From contig NZ_JAMTCI010000001.1 of NCBI RefSeq assembly GCF_024171765.1, forward strand, positions 3,020,769 through 3,084,768: DNA of 64,000 bases, in the 5' to 3' direction. Below, in pieces: positions 17,327 to 28,297 of the stretch. How positions within the stretch are numbered: position 1 is the first letter of the stretch; every line of letters starts with the position of its first letter. Under the pieces are notes generated by a model that was not told the DNA's origin, searched no databases, and was given only the letters and a program-made list of their open reading frames with translations. Made by a program: the position numbers and the translations under genes. Source of the DNA: Williamsia deligens. GTDB lineage: Bacteria > Actinomycetota > Actinomycetes > Mycobacteriales > Mycobacteriaceae.

Positions 17327-19174
17327 TCAGTCGACGCGACGGACGGCACCTCGGTCGGCAGACGTCGCGAGCTTCGCGTACGCGCGCAGGGCGGTGGTGA
17401 CCTTCCGTTCGCGGTGCTCGCGCGGCTGCCACGGCCGCTCGGAGGCCTCCATCTTCGCGCGGCGCTCGGCCAGGACCTCGTCGTCGACGAGGATCTCCAG
17501 GCGACGGGTCTTCACGTCGACGAGTATCTGGTCGCCGTCCTCGACCAGGGCGATGTCGCCGCCGGCCGCCGCCTCGGGCGACACGTGGCCGATCGACAGG
17601 CCGGACGACCCACCCGAGAACCGGCCGTCGGTGACGAGCGCGCACTTCTTGCCCATCCCGGTGCCCTTCATGAAGGCGGTCGGGTGCAGCATCTCCTGCA
17701 TCCCGGGCCCGCCGGACGGGCCCTCGTAGCGCACGACGAGCACCTCGCCGGCCTGGATCGTCTTGCTGAGGATCACCTGCACCGCGGCCTCCTGGCTCTC
17801 GACGACCCGCGCCGGTCCCTGGAAGTGCCACAGGTCCTCGTCGATCCCGGCGGTCTTGAGAACCGCACCGTCCACCGCGAGGTTCCCGGTCAGGACACAC
17901 AGCCCGCCCTCGGCGGTGTAGGCGTGCGCCAGATCCCGGATGCACCCGCCCGCGGCGTCGGTGTCGAGCGAACTCCAGCGGTTCGCGGTGGAGAACGGTG
18001 TCGTCGTGCGCACGCCGCCGGGCGCCGCGTGGAACAGCTCGACGGCGTCGTCCGTGGCGGATCCGCCACGGATGTCCCAGTCGTCCACGAAGTCACCGAG
18101 CGTGGGGGAGTGGACCGTTCGCGTCGACGGGTCGATGAGACCGGCGTGCCGCAGCTCACCGAGGATCGCCGGGATCCCTCCGGCGCGGTGCACGTCCTCC
18201 ATGTGGTAGTCGGAGTTGGGCGAGACCTTCGCCAGGCACGGCACCGAACGGCTGATCTCGTCGATGACCGACAGGTCGAAGTCCTCCACCTCGCCCTCCT
18301 GCGCCGCGGCCAGGATGTGCAGCACCGTGTTGGTGGAACCGCCCATGGCCACGTCGAGAGCCATGGCGTTGCGGAAGGCGGTCGCGGTGGCCACGCTGCG
18401 CGGCAGCACGCCCTCGTCGCCGTCGCGGTAGTACCGCATGGCGGCGTCGACGACGACCGACCCCGCCCGGGAGAACAGCGCCCGCCGGGCCTCGTGCGTG
18501 GCGAGCGTGGAACCGTTGCCGGGCAACGCGAGTCCGAGCGCCTCGGTGAGGCAGTTCATCGAGTTCGCGGTGAACATCCCCGAGCACGAACCGCAGGTGG
18601 GGCAGGCGGACCGTTCCACCTCGTCGAGGGCGGCGTCGTCGACGGCGTCGTTCGCCGACGCCGAGATGGTCGTGATCAGATCCGAGGACGGGTGCACGAC
18701 GCCGCCGACCGCGACGGACTTACCGGCCTCCATCGGCCCGCCGGAGACGAAGACGGTCGGGATGTTCAGGCGCATCGCCGCGTTCAGCATCCCGGGGGTG
18801 ATCTTGTCGCAGTTGGAGATGCACACCAGTGCGTCCGCGGTGTGGGCGTTCACCATGTACTCGACGCTGTCGGAGATGATCTCGCGGCTCGGCAGCGAGT
18901 ACAGCATCCCGTCGTGACCCATGGCGATGCCGTCGTCGACGGCGATGGTGTGGAACTCGCGGGCGACGCCACCGGCCGCGCGGACCGCCTCGGCGACGAT
19001 CTCGCCGACGTCCTTCAGATGCACGTGGCCGGGGACGAACTGGGTGTACGAGTTGGCGATCGCCACGATCGGCTTGCCGAAGTCGTCGTCCGTCATGCCC
19101 GTCGCGCGCCACAGCGATCGGGCGCCGGAGGCGTTGCGTCCGTGAGTGGTGGTGCGTGATCTCAACGGCGGCAT
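17327..19174 (-). CDS. ilvD: dihydroxy-acid dehydratase
   Basis: 615 residues. It catalyses the dehydration step shared by valine, isoleucine and leucine synthesis using an Fe-S cluster. The conserved cysteines are seen in [10 protein letters not shown] and [18 protein letters not shown], with SGGPMEAGK between. The [21 protein letters not shown]-terminal block is intact. The start is the ATG at 19174 ([14 protein letters not shown]); the longer frame adds a proline-rich 18 residues with no homology. The gene faces away from ilvBNC and has a 16-bp palindrome 33 bases upstream that may serve its control. Confidence 0.96.
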   Translation of the reverse strand: MPPLRSRTTTHGRNASGARSLWRATGMTDDDFGKPIVAIANSYTQFVPGHVHLKDVGEIVAEAVRAAGGVAREFHTIAVDDGIAMGHDGMLYSLPSREIISDSVEYMVNAHTADALVCISNCDKITPGMLNAAMRLNIPTVFVSGGPMEAGKSVAVGGVVHPSSDLITTISASANDAVDDAALDEVERSACPTCGSCSGMFTANSMNCLTEALGLALPGNGSTLATHEARRALFSRAGSVVVDAAMRYYRDGDEGVLPRSVATATAFRNAMALDVAMGGSTNTVLHILAAAQEGEVEDFDLSVIDEISRSVPCLAKVSPNSDYHMEDVHRAGGIPAILGELRHAGLIDPSTRTVHSPTLGDFVDDWDIRGGSATDDAVELFHAAPGGVRTTTPFSTANRWSSLDTDAAGGCIRDLAHAYTAEGGLCVLTGNLAVDGAVLKTAGIDEDLWHFQGPARVVESQEAAVQVILSKTIQAGEVLVVRYEGPSGGPGMQEMLHPTAFMKGTGMGKKCALVTDGRFSGGSSGLSIGHVSPEAAAGGDIALVEDGDQILVDVKTRRLEILVDDEVLAERRAKMEASERPWQPREHRERKVTTALRAYAKLATSADRGAVRRVD

Positions 19175-19206
19175 TGGTCTACCTCGATGCGGTGATGGGG
19201 GTGGGG

Positions 19207-19222
19207 AGTCCGCGCGCGGACT
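19207..19222. promoter_or_regulatory. 16-bp perfect palindrome upstream of ilvD
   Basis: AGTCCGCGCGCGGACT is an exact palindrome 33 bases upstream of the ilvD ATG. A second stem (CCCCAC 19261-19266 with GTGGGG 19293-19298) lies farther up and may end the upstream CFP-6-like transcript. Operator or 5'-UTR hairpin are both possible. Confidence 0.45.
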
Positions 19223-19318
19223 CGTCACGACCTCCGCAAGCGCCAGGCAAGACTACGCCGCCCCACGAACCGCCCGTCGACGGTCTTGCGAGGTGGGGTG
19301 GCCTCTCCGGCGCCTCGC

Positions 19319-19765
19319 TCAGTCGGCGGTCTGTGACTCCGCGGTGCGGGTCTCGGGGCGGGCGGCATAAGGATCGGGGATCCTGCCGCCGCTGGCCTCC
19401 GACAGGCGCGGGAGATCCCGGAACGCCACCGCGGGCAGTCGCACGCGGGACGAGTCCTCCAGGACCGCCCGGACCGATCCCCACCGCGGGAACGACAACC
19501 CGGTCAGATCCGCCCATGCGATCTCGCGGGTCCGCAGCGAGCCGACCGCGCGGATCCCGTCGGGTGTGGCGACCGTTCGTATGCGGTACATCCAGGCGGC
19601 GACGAGCACGGGGACGACGAGGGTCCAGCCCAGGTAGACCAGCGAGGCCCCGGCCAGCACCAGCGCGCTCACCATCATCATGACGGGGCCGAAGTAGGCC
19701 ATCGGCGAGATGCGGAAGACGACCGGTTCGGTGGTCGTGGTGGTCTCGGGATCGGAAGCGGACAC
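19319..19765 (-). CDS. PH-domain membrane protein, CFP-6 (low-molecular-weight antigen 6) homolog
   Basis: 148 residues from a GTG at 19765. There are two closely spaced membrane helices (about 22-62), then a PH-like domain with DLTGLSFPRWGSVRAVLEDS, RLPAVAFRDLPRLSEASGGRIPDPY. The last segment matches M. tuberculosis CFP-6 (Rv3004), which also lies next to ilvB. The function is not known. The start is uncertain: an ATG at 19825 would add 20 residues but would overlap the region just before the ilvB promoter. Confidence 0.8.
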   Translation of the reverse strand: MSASDPETTTTTEPVVFRISPMAYFGPVMMMVSALVLAGASLVYLGWTLVVPVLVAAWMYRIRTVATPDGIRAVGSLRTREIAWADLTGLSFPRWGSVRAVLEDSSRVRLPAVAFRDLPRLSEASGGRIPDPYAARPETRTAESQTAD

Positions 19766-19826
19766 GTGGTCGATTGTCGCACCAACCGTGCGAGTTCTCA
19801 GTATGTGAGACGGCGTTACCAGCAAG

Positions 19827-19856
19827 TTGACTGGTGTACGCGCCGCGACCTACCTT
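19827..19856 (+). promoter_or_regulatory. ilvBNC promoter
   Basis: TTGACT (19827-19832) and TACCTT (19851-19856) are separated by 18 bases, a near-consensus housekeeping-sigma promoter. The expected start of transcription, 6-7 bases after the -10, coincides with the GTG of the leader peptide at 19863. Confidence 0.75.
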
Positions 19857-19862
19857 TGCTGC

Positions 19863-19910
19863 GTGATCCTCCGTGACATTCTCGTACTCGGCCGGCGCGT
19901 CAACGCCTGA
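19863..19910 (+). CDS. leaderless ilvB attenuator leader peptide
   Basis: GTG-initiated 15-residue peptide MILRDILVLGRRVNA. Seven of its 15 residues are Ile, Leu or Val, counting neither the initiator nor the Ala. It has no ribosome site and the promoter places transcription start on its first base, as described for the ilvBNC leader of Corynebacterium glutamicum. It precedes a terminator-like structure (19923-19982) and ilvB. Ribosome stalling on the branched-chain codons when charged tRNAs are scarce would prevent the terminator from forming. It is too short for ordinary gene finders. Confidence 0.8.
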   Translation: MILRDILVLGRRVNA

Positions 19911-19922
19911 CCGGGTTTCTTC

Positions 19923-19982
19923 GAGCCCCCTCACCGAGCGACGCGCCACCCTCGCACAGCCGCTGGCTGTCGGGGGTTTTTT
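19923..19982 (+). terminator. ilvBNC transcription attenuator
   Basis: The stem ACAGCC (19956-19961) / GGCTGT (19965-19970) is followed by GGGGG and six T (19977-19982). CCCCC at 19926-19930 can pair with GGGGG at 19972-19976, giving a larger or alternative structure. The arrangement leader peptide, competing stems, T run, then ilvB is that of a ribosome-mediated attenuator. The exact pairing needs folding. Confidence 0.7.
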
Positions 19983-20031
19983 GTTGCCCGACATCTCGTA
20001 CTCGATTCCCTGACCAGCAGAGGAAAGTGCA

Positions 20032-21972
20032 GTGAGCGCACCAGCATCACGTCCCACGGACGCGGCCACGGCCGTCGGCGGCACCGCGCCCTCGGCGCGG
20101 CCGGCCCCGTCGGCCCGCCCCCGCACCGTCGGTGCCACCGTGGCACCCGAGCGCGTCAGCGGCGCCAAGGCCGTGGTCCGCTCGCTCGAGGAGCTCGGTG
20201 TCGACGTGGTCTTCGGTCTCCCGGGCGGCGCCGTGCTGCCCGTCTACGACCCACTGCTCGACTCGGAGAAGGTCCGCCACGTCCTCGTCCGCCACGAGCA
20301 GGGCGCGGGACACGCGGCGACCGGATACGCGCAGATCACCGGACGCGCGGGCGTCTGCATGGCCACCTCGGGGCCCGGCGCGACCAACCTCATCACGCCG
20401 CTCGCCGACGCGCAGATGGACTCGGTCCCGGTCGTCGCGATCACCGGCCAGGTGGGCCGCAGCCTCATCGGGACCGACGCGTTCCAGGAGGCCGACATCA
20501 CCGGCATCACCATGCCGGTCACCAAGCACAACTTCCTGGTGACCTCCGGCGCGGAGATCGCCCAGGTCATGGCCGAGGCGTTCCACATCGCCGAGAGCGG
20601 ACGCCCCGGCGTCGTCCTCGTCGACATCCCCAAGGACGTCCTGCAGGCGCAGACCACCTTCACGTGGCCGCCGCAGATCGACCTGCCGGGCTACCGACCG
20701 GTCACGAAGCCGCACGGCAAGCAGGTGCGCGAGGCCGCCCGCATGATCTCGGCGGCGAAGCAGCCGGTGCTGTACGTCGGCGGTGGCGTGATCAAGGCCG
20801 AGGCGGCGCCGGAACTGCTCGCGCTCGCGGAGCTGACCGGTATCCCCGTCGTGACCACGCTGATGGCTCGCGGGGCGTTCCCCGACAGTCACCCCCAGCA
20901 CCTGGGCATGCCCGGCATGCACGGCACCGTCGCCGCGGTCGCCGGTCTGCAGCGCAGCGATCTCCTGATCACCCTCGGTGCCCGCTTCGACGACCGCGTG
21001 ACCGGCCAGCTGTCGTCGTTCGCGCCCGACGCGAAGGTCATCCACGCCGACATCGACCCCGCCGAGATCGGCAAGAACCGCCACGCGGACGTCCCCATCG
21101 TCGGCGACTGCCGCGCGGTCATCTCCGAGCTGATCGAGGCCATCCGCGACGAGCGCGCGACCAGCAACGCCGCCGCCCACCTCACGCAGTGGTGGTCGTA
21201 CCTCGACGGCATCCGGCGTACCTACCCGCTGAGCTACGACCGCCCGTCCGACGGGTCGATGTCGCCGGAGTTCGTCATCTCCTCGGTCGGCAAGGCCGCC
21301 GGGCCCGACGCGATCTACTGCGCCGGGGTCGGTCAGCACCAGATGTGGGCCGCGCAGTTCATCTCCTACGAGAAGCCGCGCACGTGGTTGAACTCCGGTG
21401 GCCTCGGGACGATGGGCTACGCCGTCCCCGCCGCCATGGGAGCCAAGATGGCCGCCCCCGACACCGAGGTGTGGGCCATCGACGGTGACGGGTGCTTCCA
21501 GATGACCAACCAGGAGCTGGCCACCTGCGCCATCGAGGGCATTCCCATCAAGGTCGCGCTGATCAACAACGGCAACCTCGGCATGGTGCGGCAGTGGCAG
21601 ACGCTGTTCTACGACCAGCGGTACTCGAGCACCGATCTGGCCACGCACTCCCGTCGCATCCCGGACTTCCTCAAGCTCGCGGAGGCGTTGGGCTGCGCGG
21701 CGTTCCGCTGCGAGAACGAGGCCGATGTCGACGACGTCATCGCGCAGGCCCGGGCGATCAACGACCGCCCCGTGGTCATCGACTTCATCGTCGGTGCCGA
21801 CGCCCAGGTGTGGCCCATGGTGGCCGCGGGGACGGGCAACGACGAGATCATGGCGGCCAAGGGGATCCGACCCCTGTTCGACGAGGACGAGGCCGTCGCC
21901 GAGCCGATCGTCGTCGACACCGCCGCCAAGCCCGACGACTCGAACAACTCCCCGACAGGAAGTGCACTGTGA
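20032..21972 (+). CDS. ilvB: acetolactate synthase, large (catalytic) subunit
   Basis: 646 residues. The ThDP enzyme joins two pyruvates, or pyruvate and 2-oxobutyrate, in the first common step of branched-chain synthesis. The ThDP-activating Glu89 is in [15 protein letters not shown], and the diphosphate/Mg motif is [19 protein letters not shown] with [12 protein letters not shown] after it. Residues 1-35 are an Ala/Pro/Arg-rich extension typical of actinobacterial forms. GTG start at 20032 behind AGAGGAAAG. It ends in a 4-base overlap (GTGA) with ilvN, so the subunits are translationally coupled. Confidence 0.98.
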   Translation: MSAPASRPTDAATAVGGTAPSARPAPSARPRTVGATVAPERVSGAKAVVRSLEELGVDVVFGLPGGAVLPVYDPLLDSEKVRHVLVRHEQGAGHAATGYAQITGRAGVCMATSGPGATNLITPLADAQMDSVPVVAITGQVGRSLIGTDAFQEADITGITMPVTKHNFLVTSGAEIAQVMAEAFHIAESGRPGVVLVDIPKDVLQAQTTFTWPPQIDLPGYRPVTKPHGKQVREAARMISAAKQPVLYVGGGVIKAEAAPELLALAELTGIPVVTTLMARGAFPDSHPQHLGMPGMHGTVAAVAGLQRSDLLITLGARFDDRVTGQLSSFAPDAKVIHADIDPAEIGKNRHADVPIVGDCRAVISELIEAIRDERATSNAAAHLTQWWSYLDGIRRTYPLSYDRPSDGSMSPEFVISSVGKAAGPDAIYCAGVGQHQMWAAQFISYEKPRTWLNSGGLGTMGYAVPAAMGAKMAAPDTEVWAIDGDGCFQMTNQELATCAIEGIPIKVALINNGNLGMVRQWQTLFYDQRYSSTDLATHSRRIPDFLKLAEALGCAAFRCENEADVDDVIAQARAINDRPVVIDFIVGADAQVWPMVAAGTGNDEIMAAKGIRPLFDEDEAVAEPIVVDTAAKPDDSNNSPTGSAL

Positions 21973-22472
21973 GGACGACGCACACTCTCAGCGTGTTGGT
22001 CGAGGACCGCCCCGGCGTCCTCGCCCGTGTCTCGTCGCTGTTCTCCCGGCGCGGCTTCAACATCGAGTCGCTCGCCGTGGGACCGACCGAGCTGAAGGGG
22101 ATCTCGCGCATGACGATCCTCGTCTCGGTCGAGGACTTCCCGCTCGAGCAGGTGACCAAGCAGCTCAACAAGCTGATCAACGTCATCAAGATCGTCGAGC
22201 AGGACCCCGACACCTCGGTGTCGCGGGAGCTGATGATGGTCAAGGTCCGTGCCGACGCGTCGACGCGGACCGAGGTGACCGGGGTCGTGGACCTGTTCCG
22301 CGCGAAGGTCATCGACGTGTCCACCGAATCGGTCACCATCGAGGCGACCGGTACGGCGGACAAGCTCGAGGCGCTGCTGCGGATGCTCGATCCGTACGGC
22401 ATCCGCGAGATCGCACAGTCGGGCGCGGTCGCGCTCGGACGTGGACCCAAGAGCATCTCGGCCACGCGCTGA
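21969..22472 (+). CDS. ilvN: acetolactate synthase, small regulatory subunit
   Basis: 167 residues. It begins [32 protein letters not shown], an ACT domain that binds valine for feedback inhibition, followed by the second conserved domain ([10 protein letters not shown]). Length and motifs are ordinary for IlvN/IlvH. The GTG overlaps the ilvB stop. ilvC follows after 83 bases. Confidence 0.97.
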   Translation: MRTTHTLSVLVEDRPGVLARVSSLFSRRGFNIESLAVGPTELKGISRMTILVSVEDFPLEQVTKQLNKLINVIKIVEQDPDTSVSRELMMVKVRADASTRTEVTGVVDLFRAKVIDVSTESVTIEATGTADKLEALLRMLDPYGIREIAQSGAVALGRGPKSISATR

Positions 22473-22543
22473 GACGTAGCAATCGCACACCGCGTCTGCA
22501 CCGCAGGCGCAACCGCAGTTCGACGACACCCGTCGACAAGTGA

Positions 22544-23569
<1,026 letters not shown>

Positions 23570-23590
23570 CACAGGCTTTCCGCTCCACCC

Positions 23591-23623
23591 GAGAGCCCCC
23601 GCCGGACGCCGGCGGGGGCTCTC
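23591..23623 (+). terminator. terminator after ilvC
   Basis: A 15-bp perfect stem (GAGAGCCCCCGCCGG and its complement) with a three-base loop begins 22 bases after the ilvC stop. No long T run follows, as is common in high-GC actinobacteria. Confidence 0.8.
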
Positions 23624-23647
23624 GTCGTCCGCGGTGCCGCAGCCCCC

Positions 23648-23730
23648 GCCGAGCGTGCCGAAACCCGCCGCCGAGCGTGCCGAAACGCGCCGCCGAGCGT
23701 GCCGAAACGCGCCGCCGAGCGTGCCGAAAC
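23648..23730 (+). repeat. four-copy 22-bp tandem repeat
   Basis: The core GCCGAGCGTGCCGAAAC starts at 23648, 23670, 23692 and 23714, an exact 22-base period, with GCGCC-type spacers. No gene covers it. The same core is scattered in both directions at 8402-8742. Confidence 0.9.
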
Positions 23731-23763
23731 CTGTTCGGACAGCGGTAGGTTGCCGGTTGCCCC

Positions 23764-23872
23764 GCGTTCGCAAGCCGGCTTGCTGTTCGCACGCTCGCGC
23801 GTCACTCGCATGGAGCCGGGGGCATGCGAACGTCACCGGAGCGTGCGAACGCCTCCAGGGCATGCGAAACAC
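23764..23872. repeat. related GCGTGCGAAC-type repeats with inverted arrangement
   Basis: A 14-bp palindrome GCAAGCCGGCTTGC (23770-23783) is followed by GTTCGCACGCTC (23785-23796), whose exact inverted copy GAGCGTGCGAAC is at 23839-23850; GCATGCGAAC variants lie at 23822-23831 and 23860-23870. With the tandem array this fills the 365-base gap between ilvC and the S1 protease, which holds no supported gene. Confidence 0.65.
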
Positions 23873-23890
23873 ACTGCCGTACAGACGACG

Positions 23891-23921
23891 AGAGCCCCGC
23901 CGGCGTCCGGCGGGGCTCTCG
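23891..23921 (-). terminator. terminator of the S1 protease gene
   Basis: A 14-bp perfect stem (GAGAGCCCCGCCGG with its complement, three-base loop) sits 14 bases past the protease stop. It is nearly identical to the ilvC terminator stem 270 bases away. Confidence 0.75.
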
Positions 23922-23934
23922 TGTCGTGGTGGGG

Positions 23935-24594
23935 TCAGATGACGCGGAAGTTCGTCACGCCCGCCCGGCTCATCGCGTTCAGGATGGGCCCGATGTTCGA
24001 TCCGGTCTCCGGACCGATGCAGGCGGTGAAGTAGTAGGCGTTCACCATGCCGATCAGGCGGTCACCGATCACCACGGGGCTGCCCGAGTCGCCCTCGGCG
24101 ACACAGACCGCGCTGAAGTGGGAGACGTTGTCGGAGAAGAAGGTCACACCGCAGGTCGAGCCGGTCGTGCGGCCCGTCTTGCACAGCACCGACGGGAACT
24201 GCGGTGCCGCGGTCTGGATCCCGCGGATGGTGACGCTGCCGACGGTGCGCAGGGGCGCCACCTTGGCGCGGTCGAACGCGATCACGTCGAAGTCGAGGTC
24301 GTTGTTGGACACGATGATCCGACCGGCCTGGCCACGGTTGCCGAACCGCTCGGAGAAGACGGCCTGGCCGACCTCGCCGCAATGGCCGGCTGTGAGACCG
24401 ATCAGTCGCCCGGCGCCGTCGTTGCCGATGGTCGTCAGGGTGCAGGCCGAACCGCTGTCACCGCTCTTGACGATGATGATCCCCGAACCGCCGCCGAGCG
24501 GGATGTTCGGCGCAGCGGACGCCGCACCGGCACCCAGCATCGTCAGCAGTCCGGCTGCCACGACGGCAACCATCACTGCCAGCTTCTTCACCAT
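23935..24594 (-). CDS. secreted trypsin/chymotrypsin-fold serine protease (S1 family)
   Basis: 219 residues from the ATG at 24594 (GGAG upstream). A Sec signal peptide ends near GAASAAP (residue 28). The triad is visible: His in LTAGHCG, Asp in DFDVIAFD and Ser in EGDSGSPVV. Cysteine pairs (CTL...HCG, CKTG...CGV, CVAE...CIG) fit disulphides of an extracellular enzyme. It is short with no propeptide of note, like other small mycobacterial secreted S1 proteins. It is divergent from serA across 233 bases in which I see no clear promoter. Confidence 0.88.
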   Translation of the reverse strand: MVKKLAVMVAVVAAGLLTMLGAGAASAAPNIPLGGGSGIIIVKSGDSGSACTLTTIGNDGAGRLIGLTAGHCGEVGQAVFSERFGNRGQAGRIIVSNNDLDFDVIAFDRAKVAPLRTVGSVTIRGIQTAAPQFPSVLCKTGRTTGSTCGVTFFSDNVSHFSAVCVAEGDSGSPVVIGDRLIGMVNAYYFTACIGPETGSNIGPILNAMSRAGVTNFRVI

Positions 24595-24827
24595 GGGTGC
24601 TCCAGTCCTCGTCCCCGACCCAGCAGGAAATCGATCCGTCGTACGCGGGTCAGGGGCAATGTATCCGTAACCGTCGTCACACCGCCACTTCGTGACCGGT
24701 CCGGTACCGGGCGTCACGCACCGCGCGCCTGTCGGCTGCGACGACGTGACCTCTAAGCTGATCGCGGCGCGTGCGTCCCCCGGACGCGCCGCCGCCCCCG
24801 GCACCGACATCCTCAGGAGAACCCCGC

Positions 24828-26423
24828 GTGAGCACTTCCGGTCGACCAGTCGTCCTGATCGCCGACAAACTCGCACCGTCCACCGTCGAGGCGCTCGGCG
24901 ACGACGTCGAGGTGCGGTGGGTGGACGGCCCGGACCGTCCTGCGCTTCTCGCCGCCGTGGCCGACGCCGACGCGATCCTCGTCCGGTCGGCCACCACGGT
25001 CGACGCCGAGGTCCTCGCGGCGGCCCCGAAGCTGAAGATCGTCGCCCGCGCCGGCGTCGGACTCGACAACGTCGACGTCCCCGCGGCCACCGAGCGCGGC
25101 GTCATGGTGGTCAACGCCCCCACCTCCAACATCCACACCGCAGCGGAGCACGCGATCTCCCTGATGTTCGCCGCCGCGCGCCAGATCCCGGCCGCCGACG
25201 CCACGCTGCGCAACCACGAGTGGAAGCGCTCCAGCTTCAACGGCGTCGAGATCTTCGGCAAGACGATCGGCGTGGTCGGCCTCGGCCGGATCGGGCAGCT
25301 CGTCGCCGCGCGCCTGGCGGCGTTCGAGACGCAGATCATCGCCTACGACCCCTACGTCTCCCCGGCACGCGCCGCCCAGCTCGGCATCGAGCTGGTCTCG
25401 CTCGACGAGCTCCTCGAGCGCGCCGACCTCTTCACCGTGCACCTGCCGAAGACGCCCGAGACGCTCGGCATGATCGGGGCCGACCAGCTCGCCCGCACCA
25501 AGAAGGGCGTCATCATCGTCAACGCCGCGCGCGGCGGACTCATCGACGAGGCCGCGCTCGCCGACGCGATCCGTTCCGGTCAGGTCCGCGGCGCGGGTCT
25601 GGACGTGTTCGCCACCGAGCCGTGCACCGACAGCCCCCTCTTCGAGCTCCCCGAGGTCGTCGTGACCCCGCACCTCGGCGCGTCGACGTCCGAGGCGCAG
25701 GACCGTGCCGGCACCGATGTCGCCAAGAGCGTGCGGCTCGCGCTCGCCGGACATTTCGTCCCCGACGCCGTCAACATCACCGGTGGTCCCGTCGACGAGG
25801 AGGTCGGGGGATGGCTGGAGCTGGTCCGCAAGCTCGGCGTCCTCGTCGGTGCGGTGTCCGGTCAGATCCCGACGTCGATCACCGTGGAGGCGCGCGGTGA
25901 GCTCGCCGCCCGCAACGTCGACGTCCTGGGACTGTCCGCGCTGCGCGGTCTCTTCTCGGCGGTCCTCGAGGACCCGGTGACGTTCGTCAACGCCCCCACC
26001 GTGGCGCAGGAACGTGGTGTCACCAGTGAGGTGGTCACCGCCACCGAGAGCCCCGCCCACCGCAGCCTCGTCGACGTGAAGGCCGTCTTCGGTGACGGGA
26101 CCACCACGAACGTGGCCGGCACGCTCAGCGGGCCCGCGGAGGTGGAGAAGATCGTCACCATCAACGGCCGCAACTTCGATCTGCGCGCCGAGGGCCGCAA
26201 CCTCGTGGTCAGCTACGGCGACAAGCCCGGCACGCTCGGCAAGATCGGCACGCTGCTCGGCAACGCCGGCATCGACATCGCCGCCGCCGGGTTGTCGCAG
26301 GACGCCGAGGGCGGGGGCGCCACCGTGCTGCTCCGCGTGGACCGGGAGATCCCGGCCGCCGTCGTCGACGCCATCGCCGACGCCGTGTCCGCAACCCTGA
26401 TCCGACAGGTGGACCTCACGTGA
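24828..26423 (+). CDS. serA: D-3-phosphoglycerate dehydrogenase
   Basis: 531 residues, the long type I form. It oxidises 3-phosphoglycerate to start serine synthesis. NAD motif [15 protein letters not shown], catalytic [10 protein letters not shown] (His) and [13 protein letters not shown] are present. The C-terminal part contains the ASB (intervening) domain and an ACT domain ([20 protein letters not shown]) for serine feedback. GTG start at 24828 with AGGAGA seven bases upstream. It overlaps leuB by 4 bases (GTGA). Confidence 0.97.
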   Translation: MSTSGRPVVLIADKLAPSTVEALGDDVEVRWVDGPDRPALLAAVADADAILVRSATTVDAEVLAAAPKLKIVARAGVGLDNVDVPAATERGVMVVNAPTSNIHTAAEHAISLMFAAARQIPAADATLRNHEWKRSSFNGVEIFGKTIGVVGLGRIGQLVAARLAAFETQIIAYDPYVSPARAAQLGIELVSLDELLERADLFTVHLPKTPETLGMIGADQLARTKKGVIIVNAARGGLIDEAALADAIRSGQVRGAGLDVFATEPCTDSPLFELPEVVVTPHLGASTSEAQDRAGTDVAKSVRLALAGHFVPDAVNITGGPVDEEVGGWLELVRKLGVLVGAVSGQIPTSITVEARGELAARNVDVLGLSALRGLFSAVLEDPVTFVNAPTVAQERGVTSEVVTATESPAHRSLVDVKAVFGDGTTTNVAGTLSGPAEVEKIVTINGRNFDLRAEGRNLVVSYGDKPGTLGKIGTLLGNAGIDIAAAGLSQDAEGGGATVLLRVDREIPAAVVDAIADAVSATLIRQVDLT

Positions 26424-27430
26424 GACTCGCCGTCATCGCCGGTGACGGCATCGGGCCCGAGGTCATCGGCGAGGCACTGCAGGTGCTCGACGTCGTCGTC
26501 GACGGAGTCGAGACCACCGAGTACGACCTCGGTGCACGTCGCTACCACCGCACCGGTGAACTGCTGACCGACAGCGACCTGGCGTCGATCCGCGAGCACG
26601 ACGCGATCCTGCTCGGCGCGATCGGTGACCCGTCGGTCCCGTCGGGAGTCCTCGAGCGCGGGCTCCTCCTGACGATGCGGTTCGCACTCGACCACCACGT
26701 CAACCTGCGGCCCAGCGTGCGGTACCCCAACGTGGCCGTGCCGCTGGTCGGTGACCCCGCGATCGACTTCGTCGTCGTCCGCGAGGGCACCGAGGGGCCG
26801 TACACCGGCAACGGCGGGGCGATCCGCACGGGCACCCCGCACGAGGTGGCCACCGAGGTCAGCCTCAACACCCGATTCGGGGTGGAGCGCGTCGTGCGCT
26901 ACGCCTTCGAGCGTGCCCAGGTGCGTCGCAAGAAGCTCACCCTGGTCCACAAGACCAACGTCCTCGCCTTCGCCGGATCGCTGTGGCAGCGCACCGTCGA
27001 CGAGGTGGCACGCGAGTACCCGGACGTCGCAACGGATTACTGCCACGTCGATGCCGCGACGATCCACATGGTCACCGATCCGGGGCGCTTCGACGTCATC
27101 GTCACCGACAACCTCTTCGGCGACATCATCACCGACATCGCCGCCGCGGTCAGTGGCGGGATCGGGCTGGCGGCCTCGGGCAACATCGACGCCACCGGCA
27201 CCAATCCGTCGATGTTCGAACCGGTCCACGGCTCCGCGCCCGACATCGCGGGGCAGGGGAAGGCGGACCCGACGGCCGCGATCCTCTCGGTGGCGTTGCT
27301 GTTGCGCCATCTCGGCGACACCGAGGCCGCGCAGCGTGTCGAGGACGCGGTCGCGGCCGACCTCGCCGAGCGTGCGACCGGACCACTGAGCACCTCCGAG
27401 ACCGGCGCCCGTATCCGCGCCCGGTTGTAG
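26420..27430 (+). CDS. leuB: 3-isopropylmalate dehydrogenase
   Basis: 336 residues, the actinobacterial length. It oxidises and decarboxylates 3-isopropylmalate in leucine synthesis. It has [12 protein letters not shown] at the start, [15 protein letters not shown] (substrate site), HKTNVL, and [21 protein letters not shown] for metal/NAD binding, ending in [19 protein letters not shown]. Translationally coupled to serA through the stop/start overlap. Confidence 0.97.
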   Translation: MRLAVIAGDGIGPEVIGEALQVLDVVVDGVETTEYDLGARRYHRTGELLTDSDLASIREHDAILLGAIGDPSVPSGVLERGLLLTMRFALDHHVNLRPSVRYPNVAVPLVGDPAIDFVVVREGTEGPYTGNGGAIRTGTPHEVATEVSLNTRFGVERVVRYAFERAQVRRKKLTLVHKTNVLAFAGSLWQRTVDEVAREYPDVATDYCHVDAATIHMVTDPGRFDVIVTDNLFGDIITDIAAAVSGGIGLAASGNIDATGTNPSMFEPVHGSAPDIAGQGKADPTAAILSVALLLRHLGDTEAAQRVEDAVAADLAERATGPLSTSETGARIRARL

Positions 27431-27472
27431 CGGGACCGCGTTCACCGTGGACGTCGGCGACAGGTCGTAGCC

Positions 27473-28297
27473 GTGCGAGAAGGTCAGCCGAGCGCGACCG
27501 CTCTCGGTGCGGCGCGGCACCGGGCGCTGCACCAGGATCTCGAGGGCGGAGCGGTGTTCCGCGATCCGCTCGCCTGGGCGATCCTCGGCATCGACAGGGC
27601 CGCGGTCCTCGCATCGGTCGGCGACGACCCGAACCGTGCGCTCCGGCTGTTCATCGCCGCGCGGCACCGCTTCGCCGAGGATCGCGCCCGTGCCGCTATC
27701 GCGGACGGGTGCTCTCAGGTGATCGTCCTGGGTGCGGGTCTCGACACGTTCGCACATCGTGTGAGCGGCACCGGTGTGACGGCCTTCGAGGTCGACCACC
27801 CGGCGACCGCTGCGTGGAAGCGTGACCGCCTACACGACGCCGGCATCGTGGAGGGGCCGCACGTCCGCCACGTGACGGTGGACTTCGAACGCGACGACCT
27901 GCTCGACGCGCTTCACGCCGGAGGTGTGGACGCCACCGAGCGGGTGGTGGTCATGTGGCTCGGGGTCGTGCCCTATCTCAGTCGCGACGCGGTCGCCGCG
28001 ACGCTGAACGCGCTCGGCACGATGCACTGCGAGGTGGTCGCCGACTACCGCGCGCCCTTGTCCGCCGACGCCGACGACACTGCGCGACAGCGGGCGTCGC
28101 TCCTGGAGGAACGCACGGCATCGGTGGGCGAGCCCCTCTCCGAACCACTCGACCCGCTGCAGATGCGTGAACTGCTCGACGCCGCGGGCTTCGTCACCGT
28201 CGACGACCTCGACCGGTCCGCAATCCGCTCACGGCTGCTGGGGCTCCCGCCCGTCGGTGGCGCCGGGGGCGCGCACATCGTGGCCGCCTCCACCTGA
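27473..28297 (+). CDS. SAM-dependent methyltransferase, leucine carboxyl methyltransferase family
   Basis: 274 residues. IVLGAGLDTFAHRV is the SAM-binding motif of the PPM1/TcmP-like family that is expanded in mycobacteria; FEVDHPATAAWKRDRL and the VVMWLGVVPYLSRDAV stretch support it. The substrate is unknown. It starts at a GTG at 27473, 42 bases after leuB. Its last 69 bases overlap, tail to tail, the end of the MFS gene on the other strand. Confidence 0.82.
   Translation: MREGQPSATALGAARHRALHQDLEGGAVFRDPLAWAILGIDRAAVLASVGDDPNRALRLFIAARHRFAEDRARAAIADGCSQVIVLGAGLDTFAHRVSGTGVTAFEVDHPATAAWKRDRLHDAGIVEGPHVRHVTVDFERDDLLDALHAGGVDATERVVVMWLGVVPYLSRDAVAATLNALGTMHCEVVADYRAPLSADADDTARQRASLLEERTASVGEPLSEPLDPLQMRELLDAAGFVTVDDLDRSAIRSRLLGLPPVGGAGGAHIVAAST

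Noticed and set aside
19923..19982. T-box riboswitch before ilvB
   Set aside because: No T-box sequence or specifier stem; the leader peptide plus terminator explains the region better.
23648..23730. CRISPR array
   Set aside because: Period is 22 bases with 5-base constant spacers and no cas genes; CRISPR units are longer with unique spacers.
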